A DNA stretch of 64,000 nt from CAYPFY01 sp964410105 (lineage in GTDB: Bacteria > Bacteroidota > Ignavibacteria > UBA10030 > SZUA-254): contig CAYPFY010000002.1 in the NCBI GenBank assembly GCA_964410105.1, forward strand, positions 203,612 to 267,611. Reading direction: 5' to 3'. Position 1 is the stretch's first letter. Each line of letters begins with the position of its first letter. Shown here one piece after another: positions 26,707-35,785 of the stretch. Under the pieces are notes generated by a model, which was given only the letters and a program-made list of their open reading frames with translations, ran no database searches and had not been told where the DNA came from. The position numbers and the translations under genes were made by a program.

Positions 26707-27003
26707 TCACTTGGGTTGCGGACGTTTCGGTAGAATCATCTCAACATCCATGTGCGGGCGTGGAATGACATGCACAGACACCAACTCACCAACGCGCTGG
26801 GCGGCCGCTGCGCCCGCGTCCGTCGCCGCCTTGACTGCGCCGACATCTCCACGTACCATGACGGTCACGTAGCCCCCGCCAATGACCTCCTTTCCGATGA
26901 GAGTCACCTTTGCAGCTTTGACCATTGCATCAGCGGCTTCGATCGAGCCGACGAGTCCTTTTGTCTCGACCATACCGAGAGCATCGAGGGAGATTTCCGC
27001 CAT
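26707..27003 (-). CDS. BMC-H microcompartment shell protein, PduA/PduJ/EutM type
   Basis: 98 residues from the ATG at 27003, which follows AAAGGAGC by 8 bases; an upstream in-frame extension to 27045 has no support. The sequence is a classic PduA-like hexamer: ALGMVETKGLVGSIEAADAM, VMVRGDVGAVKAATDAGAAA and VSVHVIPRPH. The pore loop is GGG (42-44) where PduA and EutM have GSG, which could change selectivity. Such hexamers tile the facets of a protein shell that encloses enzymes making aldehydes or other volatile or toxic intermediates. It has its own near-consensus promoter and shares an operon only with the second BMC-H gene, so this is a satellite locus; the cargo enzymes and pentamer must be elsewhere, if present. 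Confidence 0.94.
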   Translation of the reverse strand: MAEISLDALGMVETKGLVGSIEAADAMVKAAKVTLIGKEVIGGGYVTVMVRGDVGAVKAATDAGAAAAQRVGELVSVHVIPRPHMDVEMILPKRPQPK

Positions 27004-27065
27004 GAACACAGCTCCTTTCAACAATGTGAGGTAGTAGCATTCCAAACTCTAGAAGATGTGAATCG

Positions 27066-27094
27066 AATATACTTAAACGGGAGCATATTGTCAA
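27066..27094 (-). promoter_or_regulatory. Near-consensus sigma-70 promoter of the BMC operon
   Basis: Minus strand: TTGACA (27089-27094), 17-base spacer, TATATT (27066-27071). It is the best -35/-10 match in the window and predicts a leader of roughly 57 bases before the ATG at 27003. Confidence 0.75.
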
Positions 27095-27120
27095 TCGTGG
27101 CAACTAAAGTGTGCTCCCGT
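27077..27120. promoter_or_regulatory. Perfect 9-bp inverted repeat, candidate operator between divergent promoters
   Basis: ACGGGAGCA (27077-27085) and TGCTCCCGT (27112-27120) are exact inverted copies separated by 26 bases. One arm sits inside the -35/-10 spacer of the BMC promoter and the other lies between the BMC -35 and the -33 of the divergent AsmA-gene promoter. Because both arms are upstream of the predicted start sites, it should act as DNA, not as an RNA hairpin. Confidence 0.5.
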
Positions 27121-27129
27121 GGGATTTCA

Positions 27130-27160
27130 TTGAAATTCTTGCCTTATTTCAATATATTTT
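27130..27160 (+). promoter_or_regulatory. Promoter candidate for the AsmA-like gene
   Basis: TTG (27130-27132), 20 bases, TATATTTT (27153-27160) followed by G. The start codon at 27218 lies about 55 bases downstream. It is divergent from the BMC promoter. Confidence 0.5.
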
Positions 27161-27217
27161 GATTGTGATTCATACACCGGACCGACCGGGGAAATCCATT
27201 ATCTGACGAGACGCAGC

Positions 27218-29737
27218 ATGGCAATCCGAAAAGGAGCAGGCTGGTGGGTGGTCCTCCTTTCCCTTCCGCTGTTCTGCATAGTGGCTACAGTGATCGCCGC
27301 AAAGCTCTATTTTACTAGCTCTCGCCTCAAAGAATTAATCCTTCCTGGCATCAGGCGTGCGATAGATCGAGAGGTTAATATAAAGGATATCTCCCTCTCC
27401 GTATTCCCATCGCCCGTTGTCGAGGTTGAAAGTATTACCGTATCAGGGCCTCGCGGAGGCTCTTTCCGACGAAACGACTTCGCCAGCGTCGATGATCTCA
27501 CTCTCAGGATCAAAGCGTTGGGACTATTTCGGGGCAGGATCGATATCACCTCAGCTATCATTGATCATCCTAGAATCTATCTCGAGTTGACGAACGAGGG
27601 GTCAAAAAACTATCTTCTTCACGGGTCAGCAACAGGGGAAAATAGGGTCGAGACGGAGAGTTCATCGCCATTTATTGTCCTTGCAAATATCCAAATCAAA
27701 AACGGAGAGATTGAGCGGATCGACGAGAAAGTCGGCGGGCGGATCGTAGTCAAGGGACTGGATCTTACAACGAGCATCGTGGGAGATCCTGCGAATGGAC
27801 AAAGTCAAATCACTGGAGAAATGTCCATCCGATCGATCAGCTACGGCTCACTAAGAGCGTGGTACATGAGCGATCAGCCCCTCTCAGGACACATCATGGT
27901 TTCCTATGACAGGAGGGAAGATGCCCTTTCAATCGACTCCGCACGGGTGCAGATCCGCGAGTTTCCGCTCTCTATTCGCGGAATAATCAAAAACCTAATG
28001 AAGGATACCAACAATGTCGGGCTCACAGTCAGCTCGTCTGGTGCCCCAATCACTCAACTCCTTTCTCTTCTTCCTTCCGCCCTGCTGACTCAGTCAAGAG
28101 GCTTGACGGGGACCGGGGAAGTCAAGTTTGCCATGACCGTTCAAGGAGAATCGGCGGGGGAGTTGACTCCAGCTATAGAGGGATCATTCACATTGTTACA
28201 CGGCAAGATTCAATACAGTTCGCTCGCGAATTATGTTTCGAACATTAATGTGAGAGGGTCTTTTGCCCAACCTGCAATTCCTTCTCCTGTAAATGGAGGA
28301 AGCACATTCCGCATTGACGAATTCACAGCCGACATAGGTGGAAATCCCGTATCCGGCCAGTTCCGAATTGAGAATTTCAGTGACCCGACAGTATTTGCTC
28401 GGATTGAGGGGACGTTGAATCTTGGAGATCTCAAAGACATCTTTCCGCTAAAGCCGGAAACGGAAATCACTGGCAAGATCGACGCGAAGCTCTCCGCGTC
28501 AGGAAAACTACAACATCCCAACGCACTGAAATCGAGTGGATTTCTTACTTTCCAAAATGTTACATTCAAACCCTCCGGAACCGCGAGCGGCATAAGGGAC
28601 TTGAGCGGTTCAATATCGTTAAACAATGATGTGATTCATACGAATAACCTATCCCTCCGTATGGGAGAATCAGATCTATCTCCGGCATTCACGTTGAGGA
28701 ATTATTTAGCGATACTCCAGGATAGTTCGGCCCCATCACTTCTACGGCCGGTCCTTGAGGCATCGCTTCGCTCCAAGCGCATGCGCATTTCAGATCTCGC
28801 GCTGGAAGGCCCAATCAGTACGGCAGATCGATCCGCGATGAGTCAACGATGGGGAGATCGCATCGGGTTCTTTCGGGGGACTGATATCCACGCTAAAGTT
28901 GAAATCGGGCAGCTTCAAGCGAAGGAGCTCACGTTAAATAAGGTAGAAGGGCTCCTTACATTCTCTCGCGGAGTCGGCAATCTGAAAAATCTCACCTTCA
29001 ATGTCTTTGACGGTACAGTTCAGACTACGGGCATGCTCGACTTCCGTGCTCCGACCAAGATCCCGTTCACTCTCGACCTCAAAGCCCTGCTCATTCAGGC
29101 CGCTCCACTTCTCTCGGGTATCATCGGCAATGATCATCACTGTGCGGGACGGATCACGTCGAATACGTCGCTGAAGGGTGGACTTAACGATACGCTAGGC
29201 CTCGACCCAAATTCACTGAGCGGAAGTGGTATGATAAAGATCGCGGATGGAACACTCGGGGGATTTGCCCTCACCCAAAAGCTCGCCGAGTTCACTAACC
29301 TGACTGAGCTACGCGAAATCAAATTTCGTAATTGGACAAACGCTTTCTCCATCTTCAACGGTTCACTCGACATCCGCGACCTTGTTGTGACAACACCGGT
29401 GGGAGATTTCAAAGGAAGCGGCACCCAGCACTTGGAGGGATCATTGGATTACAATCTCAAGCTGAGGCTTACCGCGTCAGTATCTCAGCACATTGCCTCT
29501 GATAACATCGCCGGGCGTGTGCTAGAATTCTTCAAGGACAAGGAGGGGAGAGTCACAATTCCACTAAGGATAACGGGACCGGTGGTGAACCCTGTCGTTA
29601 AACTCGACGCGGGAGCCGAGCAGGATGCCATGCGAGATGCGCTCTTGCGGAAGACCGACGCGGCCAAAGAGGATTTGGAGAACAAGATCAACAAGGCTGC
29701 CGAAGAGCGGCTGAAGAAACTCTTCAAGAGGCCATAG
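27218..29737 (+). CDS. AsmA-family protein
   Basis: 839 residues. One N-terminal membrane helix (about 8-29) is followed by the AsmA N-terminal region (RRAIDREVNIKDISLSVFPSPVVEVESITVSG) and long beta-rich repeats. Residues about 620-800 match the conserved AsmA C-terminal region (DGTVQTTGMLDFR, GRITSNTSLKGG, LSGSGMIKIADGTLGG, NAFSIFNGSLDIRDLVV). AsmA-like proteins of the TamB/YhdP/VPS13 type span the periplasm as grooves that carry phospholipids to the outer membrane. rsmA follows 2 bases later. Confidence 0.85.
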   Translation: MAIRKGAGWWVVLLSLPLFCIVATVIAAKLYFTSSRLKELILPGIRRAIDREVNIKDISLSVFPSPVVEVESITVSGPRGGSFRRNDFASVDDLTLRIKALGLFRGRIDITSAIIDHPRIYLELTNEGSKNYLLHGSATGENRVETESSSPFIVLANIQIKNGEIERIDEKVGGRIVVKGLDLTTSIVGDPANGQSQITGEMSIRSISYGSLRAWYMSDQPLSGHIMVSYDRREDALSIDSARVQIREFPLSIRGIIKNLMKDTNNVGLTVSSSGAPITQLLSLLPSALLTQSRGLTGTGEVKFAMTVQGESAGELTPAIEGSFTLLHGKIQYSSLANYVSNINVRGSFAQPAIPSPVNGGSTFRIDEFTADIGGNPVSGQFRIENFSDPTVFARIEGTLNLGDLKDIFPLKPETEITGKIDAKLSASGKLQHPNALKSSGFLTFQNVTFKPSGTASGIRDLSGSISLNNDVIHTNNLSLRMGESDLSPAFTLRNYLAILQDSSAPSLLRPVLEASLRSKRMRISDLALEGPISTADRSAMSQRWGDRIGFFRGTDIHAKVEIGQLQAKELTLNKVEGLLTFSRGVGNLKNLTFNVFDGTVQTTGMLDFRAPTKIPFTLDLKALLIQAAPLLSGIIGNDHHCAGRITSNTSLKGGLNDTLGLDPNSLSGSGMIKIADGTLGGFALTQKLAEFTNLTELREIKFRNWTNAFSIFNGSLDIRDLVVTTPVGDFKGSGTQHLEGSLDYNLKLRLTASVSQHIASDNIAGRVLEFFKDKEGRVTIPLRITGPVVNPVVKLDAGAEQDAMRDALLRKTDAAKEDLENKINKAAEERLKKLFKRP

Positions 29738-29739
29738 GA

Positions 29740-30558
29740 ATGGCGAAGCGAGAGCAGGTCCGCGTAAGGCCAAAGCGTTCTCTCGGCCAGAATTTTCTCG
29801 TTGATGACAATATTGGCAATAAAATCATCCGGGAATTTCGCGCGCAGGAGGACGATGCGATCATCGAAATTGGCCCGGGAGAGGGTGCGCTCACTCAGAA
29901 ACTAGCTGCCCGTGCTTCCCATCTCCTGCTTGTAGAAATTGATGGCCGTATGATAGAGACCTTGAAGAACAAGTTTCAGCGGCCACATATCACAGTCCTT
30001 CATGGGGACTTCATGGAGATCGACCTCATGCAATGGCACAAGCTTTGGAATGCCAGGCTCCGCATAGTAGGCAATCTGCCGTACCACATGACAAGCCCCA
30101 TTCTCTTCAAGGTATTTGAGGCAGCGGATGCAGTGCAGGATGTTACCATCATGGTTCAGCGGGAGGTCGGCCGGCGGATAACCGCCGCTCCGGGTACCAA
30201 AGAGTATGGGATCCTCGCGGTCCTCACTCATTACCATGGAAAGGCCGACTTTCTTTTTTCAGTATCACCTAGTTGCTTTTATCCTCGGCCCAAGGTCACC
30301 TCGGCCGTCATACAGATCCGGATGAAAGAACCATCCCACGCATCGAAGAGGGATTTCGTATTTCGCCGCGTTGTTCGCACGACGTTCGGAAAAAGGAGGA
30401 AAACTTTGAGGAAAAGTCTGTGTTATTTTCCCCTCACGCCGGAAGATATAAGCGATCTCGAACGAAGAATCTCCGTCTCGCTGGACCGTCGTCCGGAAGA
30501 GCTTACCGTAGATCAATTCCTTGAGATCTCCCGTCAACTCGAAGGGAGGATCAGCTGA
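29740..30558 (+). CDS. rsmA: 16S rRNA dimethyladenosine transferase
   Basis: 272 residues. RsmA (KsgA) dimethylates two adjacent adenosines near the 3' end of 16S rRNA during small-subunit maturation. Seen: PKRSLGQNFLVDDN, the SAM motif EIGPGEGALTQKL, and the catalytic NLPYHMTSPILFK; the C-terminal helical domain has VRTTFGKRRKTLRKSL. Length is normal. It is 2 bases after the AsmA-like gene and is followed by mgtE. Confidence 0.96.
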   Translation: MAKREQVRVRPKRSLGQNFLVDDNIGNKIIREFRAQEDDAIIEIGPGEGALTQKLAARASHLLLVEIDGRMIETLKNKFQRPHITVLHGDFMEIDLMQWHKLWNARLRIVGNLPYHMTSPILFKVFEAADAVQDVTIMVQREVGRRITAAPGTKEYGILAVLTHYHGKADFLFSVSPSCFYPRPKVTSAVIQIRMKEPSHASKRDFVFRRVVRTTFGKRRKTLRKSLCYFPLTPEDISDLERRISVSLDRRPEELTVDQFLEISRQLEGRIS

Positions 30559-30593
30559 CAGATTTCGATCCCTTGGCCGAAAGCATTTCTCCG

Positions 30594-31988
30594 ATGGAGA
30601 ACTCCGGCATATCTCTCGGCAATCGTGGCGTGAGGACGGTAGAAGTAGACAATGCGCTTATGGAGGACATCCGTGAGCTCACGCGCGATCGGGCTGATGC
30701 TCTCCTTCTCAATATCCTCACTGATATTCACGCGGCCGACATCGCCGATATCATCAACCGGCTTGAGTCAGAAGATAGAAGCCACGTATTTGAACTGTTA
30801 GATCGTTCGGTCGCGGCAGCAGTTCTCCTCGAGCTTTCTCCTGCCATTCGAGAGGAACTCTTAGACCCGCTCTCCGCTGAGCAAATCACGGGATATGTCG
30901 ACTTATTGCCTTCCGACGATGCAACTGATCTCATATCAGAACTCCCGCCTCACGTCGCAGAGAAGGTCCTTCGGGCGATGCCTGCCGAAGGCTCTTCTGA
31001 CGTCAAGGTGCTCATGCGGTATGGGCCGCAAACGGCGGGAGGAATCATGGGCACAGAGTTCATTTCCGTCAAGCGGGATAGCACCGTTAAGCAGGCAATT
31101 CGAGAAGTTCGGACGGCCGCAAAGAACAGCAACACGGTGTATACTGTTTATGTCGTCGACGATGACGGTAAGCTCGTGGGGGTGTTGCCCCTTCAGTCGC
31201 TAGTACTCCACTCCCCGAACAGAAGGGTCTACAAAATAATGGACACGAACATGGTTGTGATTCGTACCGACGTGGATCAAGAGGAAGTTGCATCGATGTT
31301 TCGTAAATACGATCTCATTTCCTTGCCCGTTGTCGATACGCTCGGAACGCTCGTTGGTCGAATTACGGTAGATGATGTGGTCGATGTCATAGAAGAAGAA
31401 CACAGCGAAGACGTGGCACGGCTTGTGGGATCGGACGCTGACGAATTGGAACGTCGGTCGCCATATCAGATTGCGTTGCTCCGCTTGCCATGGGTCTTGG
31501 CAACACTCGCGATTGAATTTGCGGCCGGCATCGTGATTCATCATTTTGATGAAACATTGAGCCGTGTAATCTTACTCGCCTCGTTCATGCCAATCATCTC
31601 AGCAATTTCTGGAAACACCGGCTTGCAATCCGCAGCGATAATAGTGCGTGCCATGTCGACGGGTCACGTGACACTTGATCGGTGGTGGGTCCCACTCACG
31701 AGACAATTTCAAACGACCTTGATCATTGGGGGCGCGTGTGGCGTCGTCATTTGTGTTGTCGGGGCAGTCTGGCAGGGGGTGTGGGTTTTTGGACTTGTTG
31801 TGGGATTGTCCATGTTCTTGTCGGTCAATATATCGGGTCTTGTCGGCACCACAGTTCCTATGCTTTCGAAACGTCTAGGATTTGATCCCGCACTTACAGC
31901 TGGGCCATTCGAAACCGCGTTTCAGGACGTGGTTGGCATCAGCATCTTCCTTAGCTTTGCAACACTGATGCTGCATTGGATCTCCTAA
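30594..31988 (+). CDS. mgtE: MgtE-type magnesium transporter
   Basis: 464 residues from the ATG at 30594; an in-frame TTG at 30573 would add seven, and neither start has a strong ribosome-binding site. The cytoplasmic N domain (about 20-125, superhelical, with LLPSDDATDLISELP) and paired CBS domains (about 130-255) sense Mg2+, followed by five membrane helices. The pore signature GNTGLQSAAIIVRA is present, as are VSMFLSVNISG and TAGPFETAFQDV. It imports Mg2+ across the inner membrane with gating by the CBS domains. Confidence 0.94.
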   Translation: MENSGISLGNRGVRTVEVDNALMEDIRELTRDRADALLLNILTDIHAADIADIINRLESEDRSHVFELLDRSVAAAVLLELSPAIREELLDPLSAEQITGYVDLLPSDDATDLISELPPHVAEKVLRAMPAEGSSDVKVLMRYGPQTAGGIMGTEFISVKRDSTVKQAIREVRTAAKNSNTVYTVYVVDDDGKLVGVLPLQSLVLHSPNRRVYKIMDTNMVVIRTDVDQEEVASMFRKYDLISLPVVDTLGTLVGRITVDDVVDVIEEEHSEDVARLVGSDADELERRSPYQIALLRLPWVLATLAIEFAAGIVIHHFDETLSRVILLASFMPIISAISGNTGLQSAAIIVRAMSTGHVTLDRWWVPLTRQFQTTLIIGGACGVVICVVGAVWQGVWVFGLVVGLSMFLSVNISGLVGTTVPMLSKRLGFDPALTAGPFETAFQDVVGISIFLSFATLMLHWIS

Positions 31989-32003
31989 GGATTACCCTGC
32001 GTC

Positions 32004-32924
32004 GTGAATAAACTTCGCCTGCCATGTTTCTTGCGACCGGTGGACGCTCTTACAATCGGATTTGCCATTACGCTTTCGGGTGTCCTTGGGTTTAATGCGC
32101 AGAAGATTGAGGGGTCCACGTTTCTCGTCGTAGCGAATCTATCTTCGTCTTTGGCCATCTATCTTATGGGGCGCGCGGCGGCGATCCACAAGAATAGACT
32201 TTCGCGTTTTGTGCACGACTGGTATCCGGTGCCGGCGATTTTCCTTGTGTTCAAGGAAATGCACGTGGTTATTCAGTCCATGTCTCCAGGTGATTGGGAC
32301 CAAGCTCTTATCAATATCGATCGTGCTATTTTTGGTTATGATCCGACCATCTGGCTAGGGAAGCATTCTTCGCCAGTGCTGACCGAATTACTACAGCTTT
32401 CATATGTGAGTTACTACTTTATCATGTTAGCGGTCGGCATTGAGTTGTTCGTGAAGGAAGATCGTGCAAGGTTCTCGTACGTACTTTTTGTGATCACATA
32501 TGGTTTTTTCCTCTCGTATCTAGGCTACTATCTGTTTCCGGCTGTCGGGCCAAGGTTCACGCTTCACGATTTTGCTCGGCTCGATGTCGATCTCCCAGGT
32601 ATTTGGCTCACCCACGGCATTCGTGACTTGATTAATAGCGGGGAGTCAATACCCCGCGATACCGCCGATGCGGTTGCACATGCGCAGCGTGATGCCTTCC
32701 CGAGCGGGCACACGCAGATGACACTTCTCTCTCTTTTTCTTGCTTTCCGCTATCATCTCAAGTCGCGTTGGATCCTTACCATCCTGGGGATCCTCCTCAT
32801 TGTCAGTACGGTATACCTCCGTTACCACTACGTTATCGATGTACTTGCGGGCGGAGCATTCATGCTTTTCACCGTGTGGACAGCACCAAAACTATTCGGC
32901 TGGTGGGAGAATTTGAAGGCTTAG
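32004..32924 (+). CDS. PAP2-family membrane phosphatase / inositolphosphotransferase-like
   Basis: 306 residues from a GTG at 32004, 15 bases after mgtE. About six membrane helices. The acid-phosphatase signature is present as FPSGHTQMTLL and, about 45 residues on, RYHYVIDVLAGG; the first motif is less clear. The N-terminal part resembles the Aur1/Ipt1 subgroup in spacing. PAP2 membrane enzymes dephosphorylate phosphatidic acid, undecaprenyl pyrophosphate or phosphatidylglycerol phosphate, or move lipid head groups. Being near a PlsC acyltransferase, a phospholipid role is plausible. Confidence 0.82.
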   Translation: MNKLRLPCFLRPVDALTIGFAITLSGVLGFNAQKIEGSTFLVVANLSSSLAIYLMGRAAAIHKNRLSRFVHDWYPVPAIFLVFKEMHVVIQSMSPGDWDQALINIDRAIFGYDPTIWLGKHSSPVLTELLQLSYVSYYFIMLAVGIELFVKEDRARFSYVLFVITYGFFLSYLGYYLFPAVGPRFTLHDFARLDVDLPGIWLTHGIRDLINSGESIPRDTADAVAHAQRDAFPSGHTQMTLLSLFLAFRYHLKSRWILTILGILLIVSTVYLRYHYVIDVLAGGAFMLFTVWTAPKLFGWWENLKA

Positions 32925-33352
32925 CCCCAGTTCTACCCACTCCCCTCCGGATCATAGGAATATAAAAATTTACCCCCGACGCTCTGAAAGTCGATCAGAG
33001 CGAGTCATCCCCTGTCTTGGGCAAAGTTCCCGGTCGTGTACTCCCCACGCAGTGATTCATCGGTGCCTATAAATGGGGTGCAGACCGAAGCCACTCTGCA
33101 TGGTTGAGCAGGCTCGTCGGCAGACTCCGCGACCGGTGTGAAACTGAATTCTCTCCACACCGATGGGGTCATGGAATCTTCTGTAGTACACGCATCCCTT
33201 GCATTTCAATAGCCCGTTTTGTATTATTCATAAACCTCGCCGTATCTCACTTGTGTTCGGGACCTCATGGTGCCCACGAATAATGAATTGAATCTCTTCC
33301 TGTGTCAGGCACCAGACTCTCCGGCGGCATGTTGGCCGCTTTGTCAGAATCC
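32925..33352. other. Intergenic region with two hairpins, no gene seen
   Basis: Two short perfect stems occur: an 8-bp stem 32980-32987 with 32995-33002 (7-base loop) and a 7-bp stem 33134-33140 with 33156-33162. Neither has a following T-run, so neither is a clear terminator. Part of the 3' end (from the GTG at 33302) could extend the plsC-like frame. Confidence 0.4.
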
Positions 33353-34069
33353 ATGATTACCTCCCTTCTGAAGATTGCGTTTGTCGTATTCTTCACAATG
33401 CTGGTTTCCTCTCTCGAGATTCTGCTCATCCCTTTTCATCGGTCAGGAAAGCTTTTTCATTCTCTCGCCGTTTTTTATGCTCGGGTGGTTCTTTCGGTGT
33501 GCGGCGTGAGCGTTCTTGTCAAAGGCATCGAAAACGTGGAGTTCACCCGGAGCTTTATCTATATTGCAAACCATGCGAGCCTTTTTGACATACCCGCAGT
33601 CCTAGCCGGAATTCCCGACGAGATTCGACTTGTATACAAAAAGGAACTGGAAAGTATTCCACTATTTGGTTGGGGATTAAAATATGGAAAAACCTATATC
33701 GGAATTGACAGGAGGCGCGGGCCATCTGCGGTGCAAAGCCTGGAGGAAGCTGCTTCCAGAATTCGAAATGGGGCTTCGGTGATTCTTTTTGCAGAAGGAA
33801 CGCGGACAACCGACGGATCTCTGCAGCCGTTCAAGCGCGGCCCATTCAACCTGGCATTCAGAGCAAGGGTGCCAGTTGTCCCCGTAACAATAAAGGGCAG
33901 CTTTGAAATTCTCCCGAGGAATTCATGGATCATTCGTCCGGGGACAATCACGCTTGTTTTTTCCCCGCCAATAGAGACACCCAATTCGAATGGGAGGAAG
34001 AGCGAGCTTGAGTTACAGGATAGAGTGTACAATGAAATCTCGAAGAACTTCACTCAACCCGCACTCTAG
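33353..34069 (+). CDS. plsC: PlsC-family 1-acyl-glycerol-3-phosphate acyltransferase
   Basis: 238 residues from the ATG at 33353; in-frame starts at 33302 (GTG) and 33329 add up to 17 residues. A membrane helix (about 5-25) precedes the LPLAT domain with the catalytic NHASLFD (NHx4D), the second block ending in YIGIDRR, and FAEGTRTTDGSLQPFKRG, the substrate-binding block III, then VPVVPVTIKGS. The enzyme adds the second acyl chain to make phosphatidic acid. gatC starts 3 bases after the stop. Confidence 0.88.
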   Translation: MITSLLKIAFVVFFTMLVSSLEILLIPFHRSGKLFHSLAVFYARVVLSVCGVSVLVKGIENVEFTRSFIYIANHASLFDIPAVLAGIPDEIRLVYKKELESIPLFGWGLKYGKTYIGIDRRRGPSAVQSLEEAASRIRNGASVILFAEGTRTTDGSLQPFKRGPFNLAFRARVPVVPVTIKGSFEILPRNSWIIRPGTITLVFSPPIETPNSNGRKSELELQDRVYNEISKNFTQPAL

Positions 34070-34072
34070 AAG

Positions 34073-34366
34073 ATGATTGTACGCCATCAAGACGTGGCAC
34101 GAATCACCCAGCTAGCGCGGTTAAGCTTCTCAAAGGATGAGGCAGACAAATTGGTTAGTGAGCTCAATCAGATCTTGACTTACGTAACAAAGCTAAACCA
34201 AATCGACACATCTCGCGTTTCTCCGCTGTCATACGTCGCGGGAACTGGCGACGGGCTGCGCGAAGATGTTGTACAGCCATCAAATGTACATGATGAAGTC
34301 GTGGGCAATTCGACCGACTGGTCTGATGAGTTCTTCAGAGTTTTGAAAGTGCTCACTGACCAGTGA
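34073..34366 (+). CDS. gatC: Asp-tRNA(Asn)/Glu-tRNA(Gln) amidotransferase subunit C
   Basis: 97 residues, normal length. The N-terminal helix DVARITQLARLSFSKDEADK and the following ELNQILTYVTKLNQIDTS are typical GatC. GatC clamps GatA to GatB in the complex that amidates misacylated Glu-tRNA(Gln) or Asp-tRNA(Asn). gatA and gatB are not adjacent, which is common in this phylum. Confidence 0.93.
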   Translation: MIVRHQDVARITQLARLSFSKDEADKLVSELNQILTYVTKLNQIDTSRVSPLSYVAGTGDGLREDVVQPSNVHDEVVGNSTDWSDEFFRVLKVLTDQ

Positions 34367-34387
34367 GTACTCGGATTCATTTGAGCC

Positions 34388-35176
34388 ATGCCCCCTGAGG
34401 TGCGAGAGGTCGTGGGCATCATTCCGGCACGTTATGGTTCGCGCAGATTGCCGGGGAAACCGCTGATAGATCTCTGCGGCAAGTCAATGATTCAACGCGT
34501 GTATGAACGAGCCACCCGGGCGACCCTCGTGAACAGAGTAATTGTTGCAACGGATGATTCACGTGTCCGCGACGTCGTAGAGGGATTCGGAGGTGAAGTA
34601 ATAATGACGCCCTCTGAATTGAAATCTGGAACTGATCGAATAGCTCTCGCGGCACGGAATCTCAATACAGTGGACATCGTCGTAAATATTCAGGGTGATG
34701 AACCACTTATTGCACCGGAAATGATTGACGAAGCAGTAAGTATGGTTATACGCGATCAAACGATTCGCGTGGGCACGCTTGTAAAGCGCCTCGGAAGTGC
34801 AGAAGAACTCAACGATCCCGGCGTGGTGAAGGTTGTTCTCGATAGGAAGGGAGATTCAATATTTTTTTCACGTTCTCCAATTCCATATTATAGAGACGTG
34901 GCAGACACTGAATGGTGGGTTTCTCATCACCCCTATTTGAGACATATCGGCCTTTACGTTTTCAGGCAACCTTTTCTTCTCGAATATTCATCCTGGGAAG
35001 AATCGACCCTCGAGAAGGCTGAACAGCTCGAGCAACTACGGATCCTCTACCATGGGTATCAAATACGAGCATCGGTGACTACCTACGACAGTATACCAGT
35101 CGACACTCCAGAGGATGCGGAAAAACTTCGGCAGATACTGATGCAGGACGCTCTCGGACCAAAGAATGAGCGCTGA
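34388..35176 (+). CDS. kdsB: 3-deoxy-D-manno-octulosonate cytidylyltransferase
   Basis: 262 residues. KdsB activates Kdo with CTP for attachment to lipid A. The nucleotide-binding start IIPARYGSRRLPGKPL is exact, with VIVATDD, NIQGDEPLI and the C-terminal HIGLYVFR. It shows that the organism makes LPS with Kdo. The stop overlaps the DUF502 gene by 11 bases, and CTP synthase lies just beyond it, so enzyme and CTP supply are genomically linked. Confidence 0.96.
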   Translation: MPPEVREVVGIIPARYGSRRLPGKPLIDLCGKSMIQRVYERATRATLVNRVIVATDDSRVRDVVEGFGGEVIMTPSELKSGTDRIALAARNLNTVDIVVNIQGDEPLIAPEMIDEAVSMVIRDQTIRVGTLVKRLGSAEELNDPGVVKVVLDRKGDSIFFSRSPIPYYRDVADTEWWVSHHPYLRHIGLYVFRQPFLLEYSSWEESTLEKAEQLEQLRILYHGYQIRASVTTYDSIPVDTPEDAEKLRQILMQDALGPKNER

Positions 35177-35774
35177 GGATGGGTCAAAATCATGGGAAGT
35201 AGTCCGTTCAGCATTTGGCCGCGGTCTTGTCGTTATTGTTCCTATCGTGATAACGGTCTGGGTCCTCAATATCCTCTTCAATACGGTCGACGGCATCATC
35301 TCGCCAATTTTCGACAGTCTTTTGGCCCGGCACATTCCGGGTTTGGGTTTTGTCACAATGATTGTGCTGATCCTTCTTGTGGGTTTCTCGTCCCGCAATC
35401 TGATCGGCCGAGCAATGGGAAAAGTCGTGGAGCGAGTTATTTTCTCAGTCCCCCTTGCTCGTACGATCTACGGAACCATGAAAGATCTTATGCAGATCGG
35501 GGGAAAAGGAAAATCCTTTCGTCAGGTCGTGCTCATCGAGTATCCCCGCCACGGAATTTGGACGATCGGATTTGTCACAAACGAAATAAGAATAGACACT
35601 CCGGAGACTGAGATGGTGAGCGTGTATATTCCGAATCCCCCGAATCCAACATCCGGCATGTTGGTACTTGTTCCGCGGACTAACGCGCAGGTACTGGATA
35701 TGACTGTGGAGGAAGGATTGAAGCTAGTGCTTTCGGGCGGAATCGTAACTTCGGGTACGCTTGTAGTGAGATAA
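35166..35774 (+). CDS. DUF502 membrane protein
   Basis: 202 residues. Two membrane helices (about 17-38 and 58-78) are followed by a conserved soluble region with SVPLARTIYGTMKDLMQ, VLIEYPRHGIWTIGFVT and VYIPNPPNPTSG, all DUF502 signatures. Members occur in bacteria and plants (COV proteins, vascular patterning) without a known biochemical role. It overlaps kdsB by 11 bases and pyrG follows after 11 bases. Confidence 0.88.
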   Translation: MSAEDGSKSWEVVRSAFGRGLVVIVPIVITVWVLNILFNTVDGIISPIFDSLLARHIPGLGFVTMIVLILLVGFSSRNLIGRAMGKVVERVIFSVPLARTIYGTMKDLMQIGGKGKSFRQVVLIEYPRHGIWTIGFVTNEIRIDTPETEMVSVYIPNPPNPTSGMLVLVPRTNAQVLDMTVEEGLKLVLSGGIVTSGTLVVR

Positions 35775-35785
35775 GAGATGAAGCC

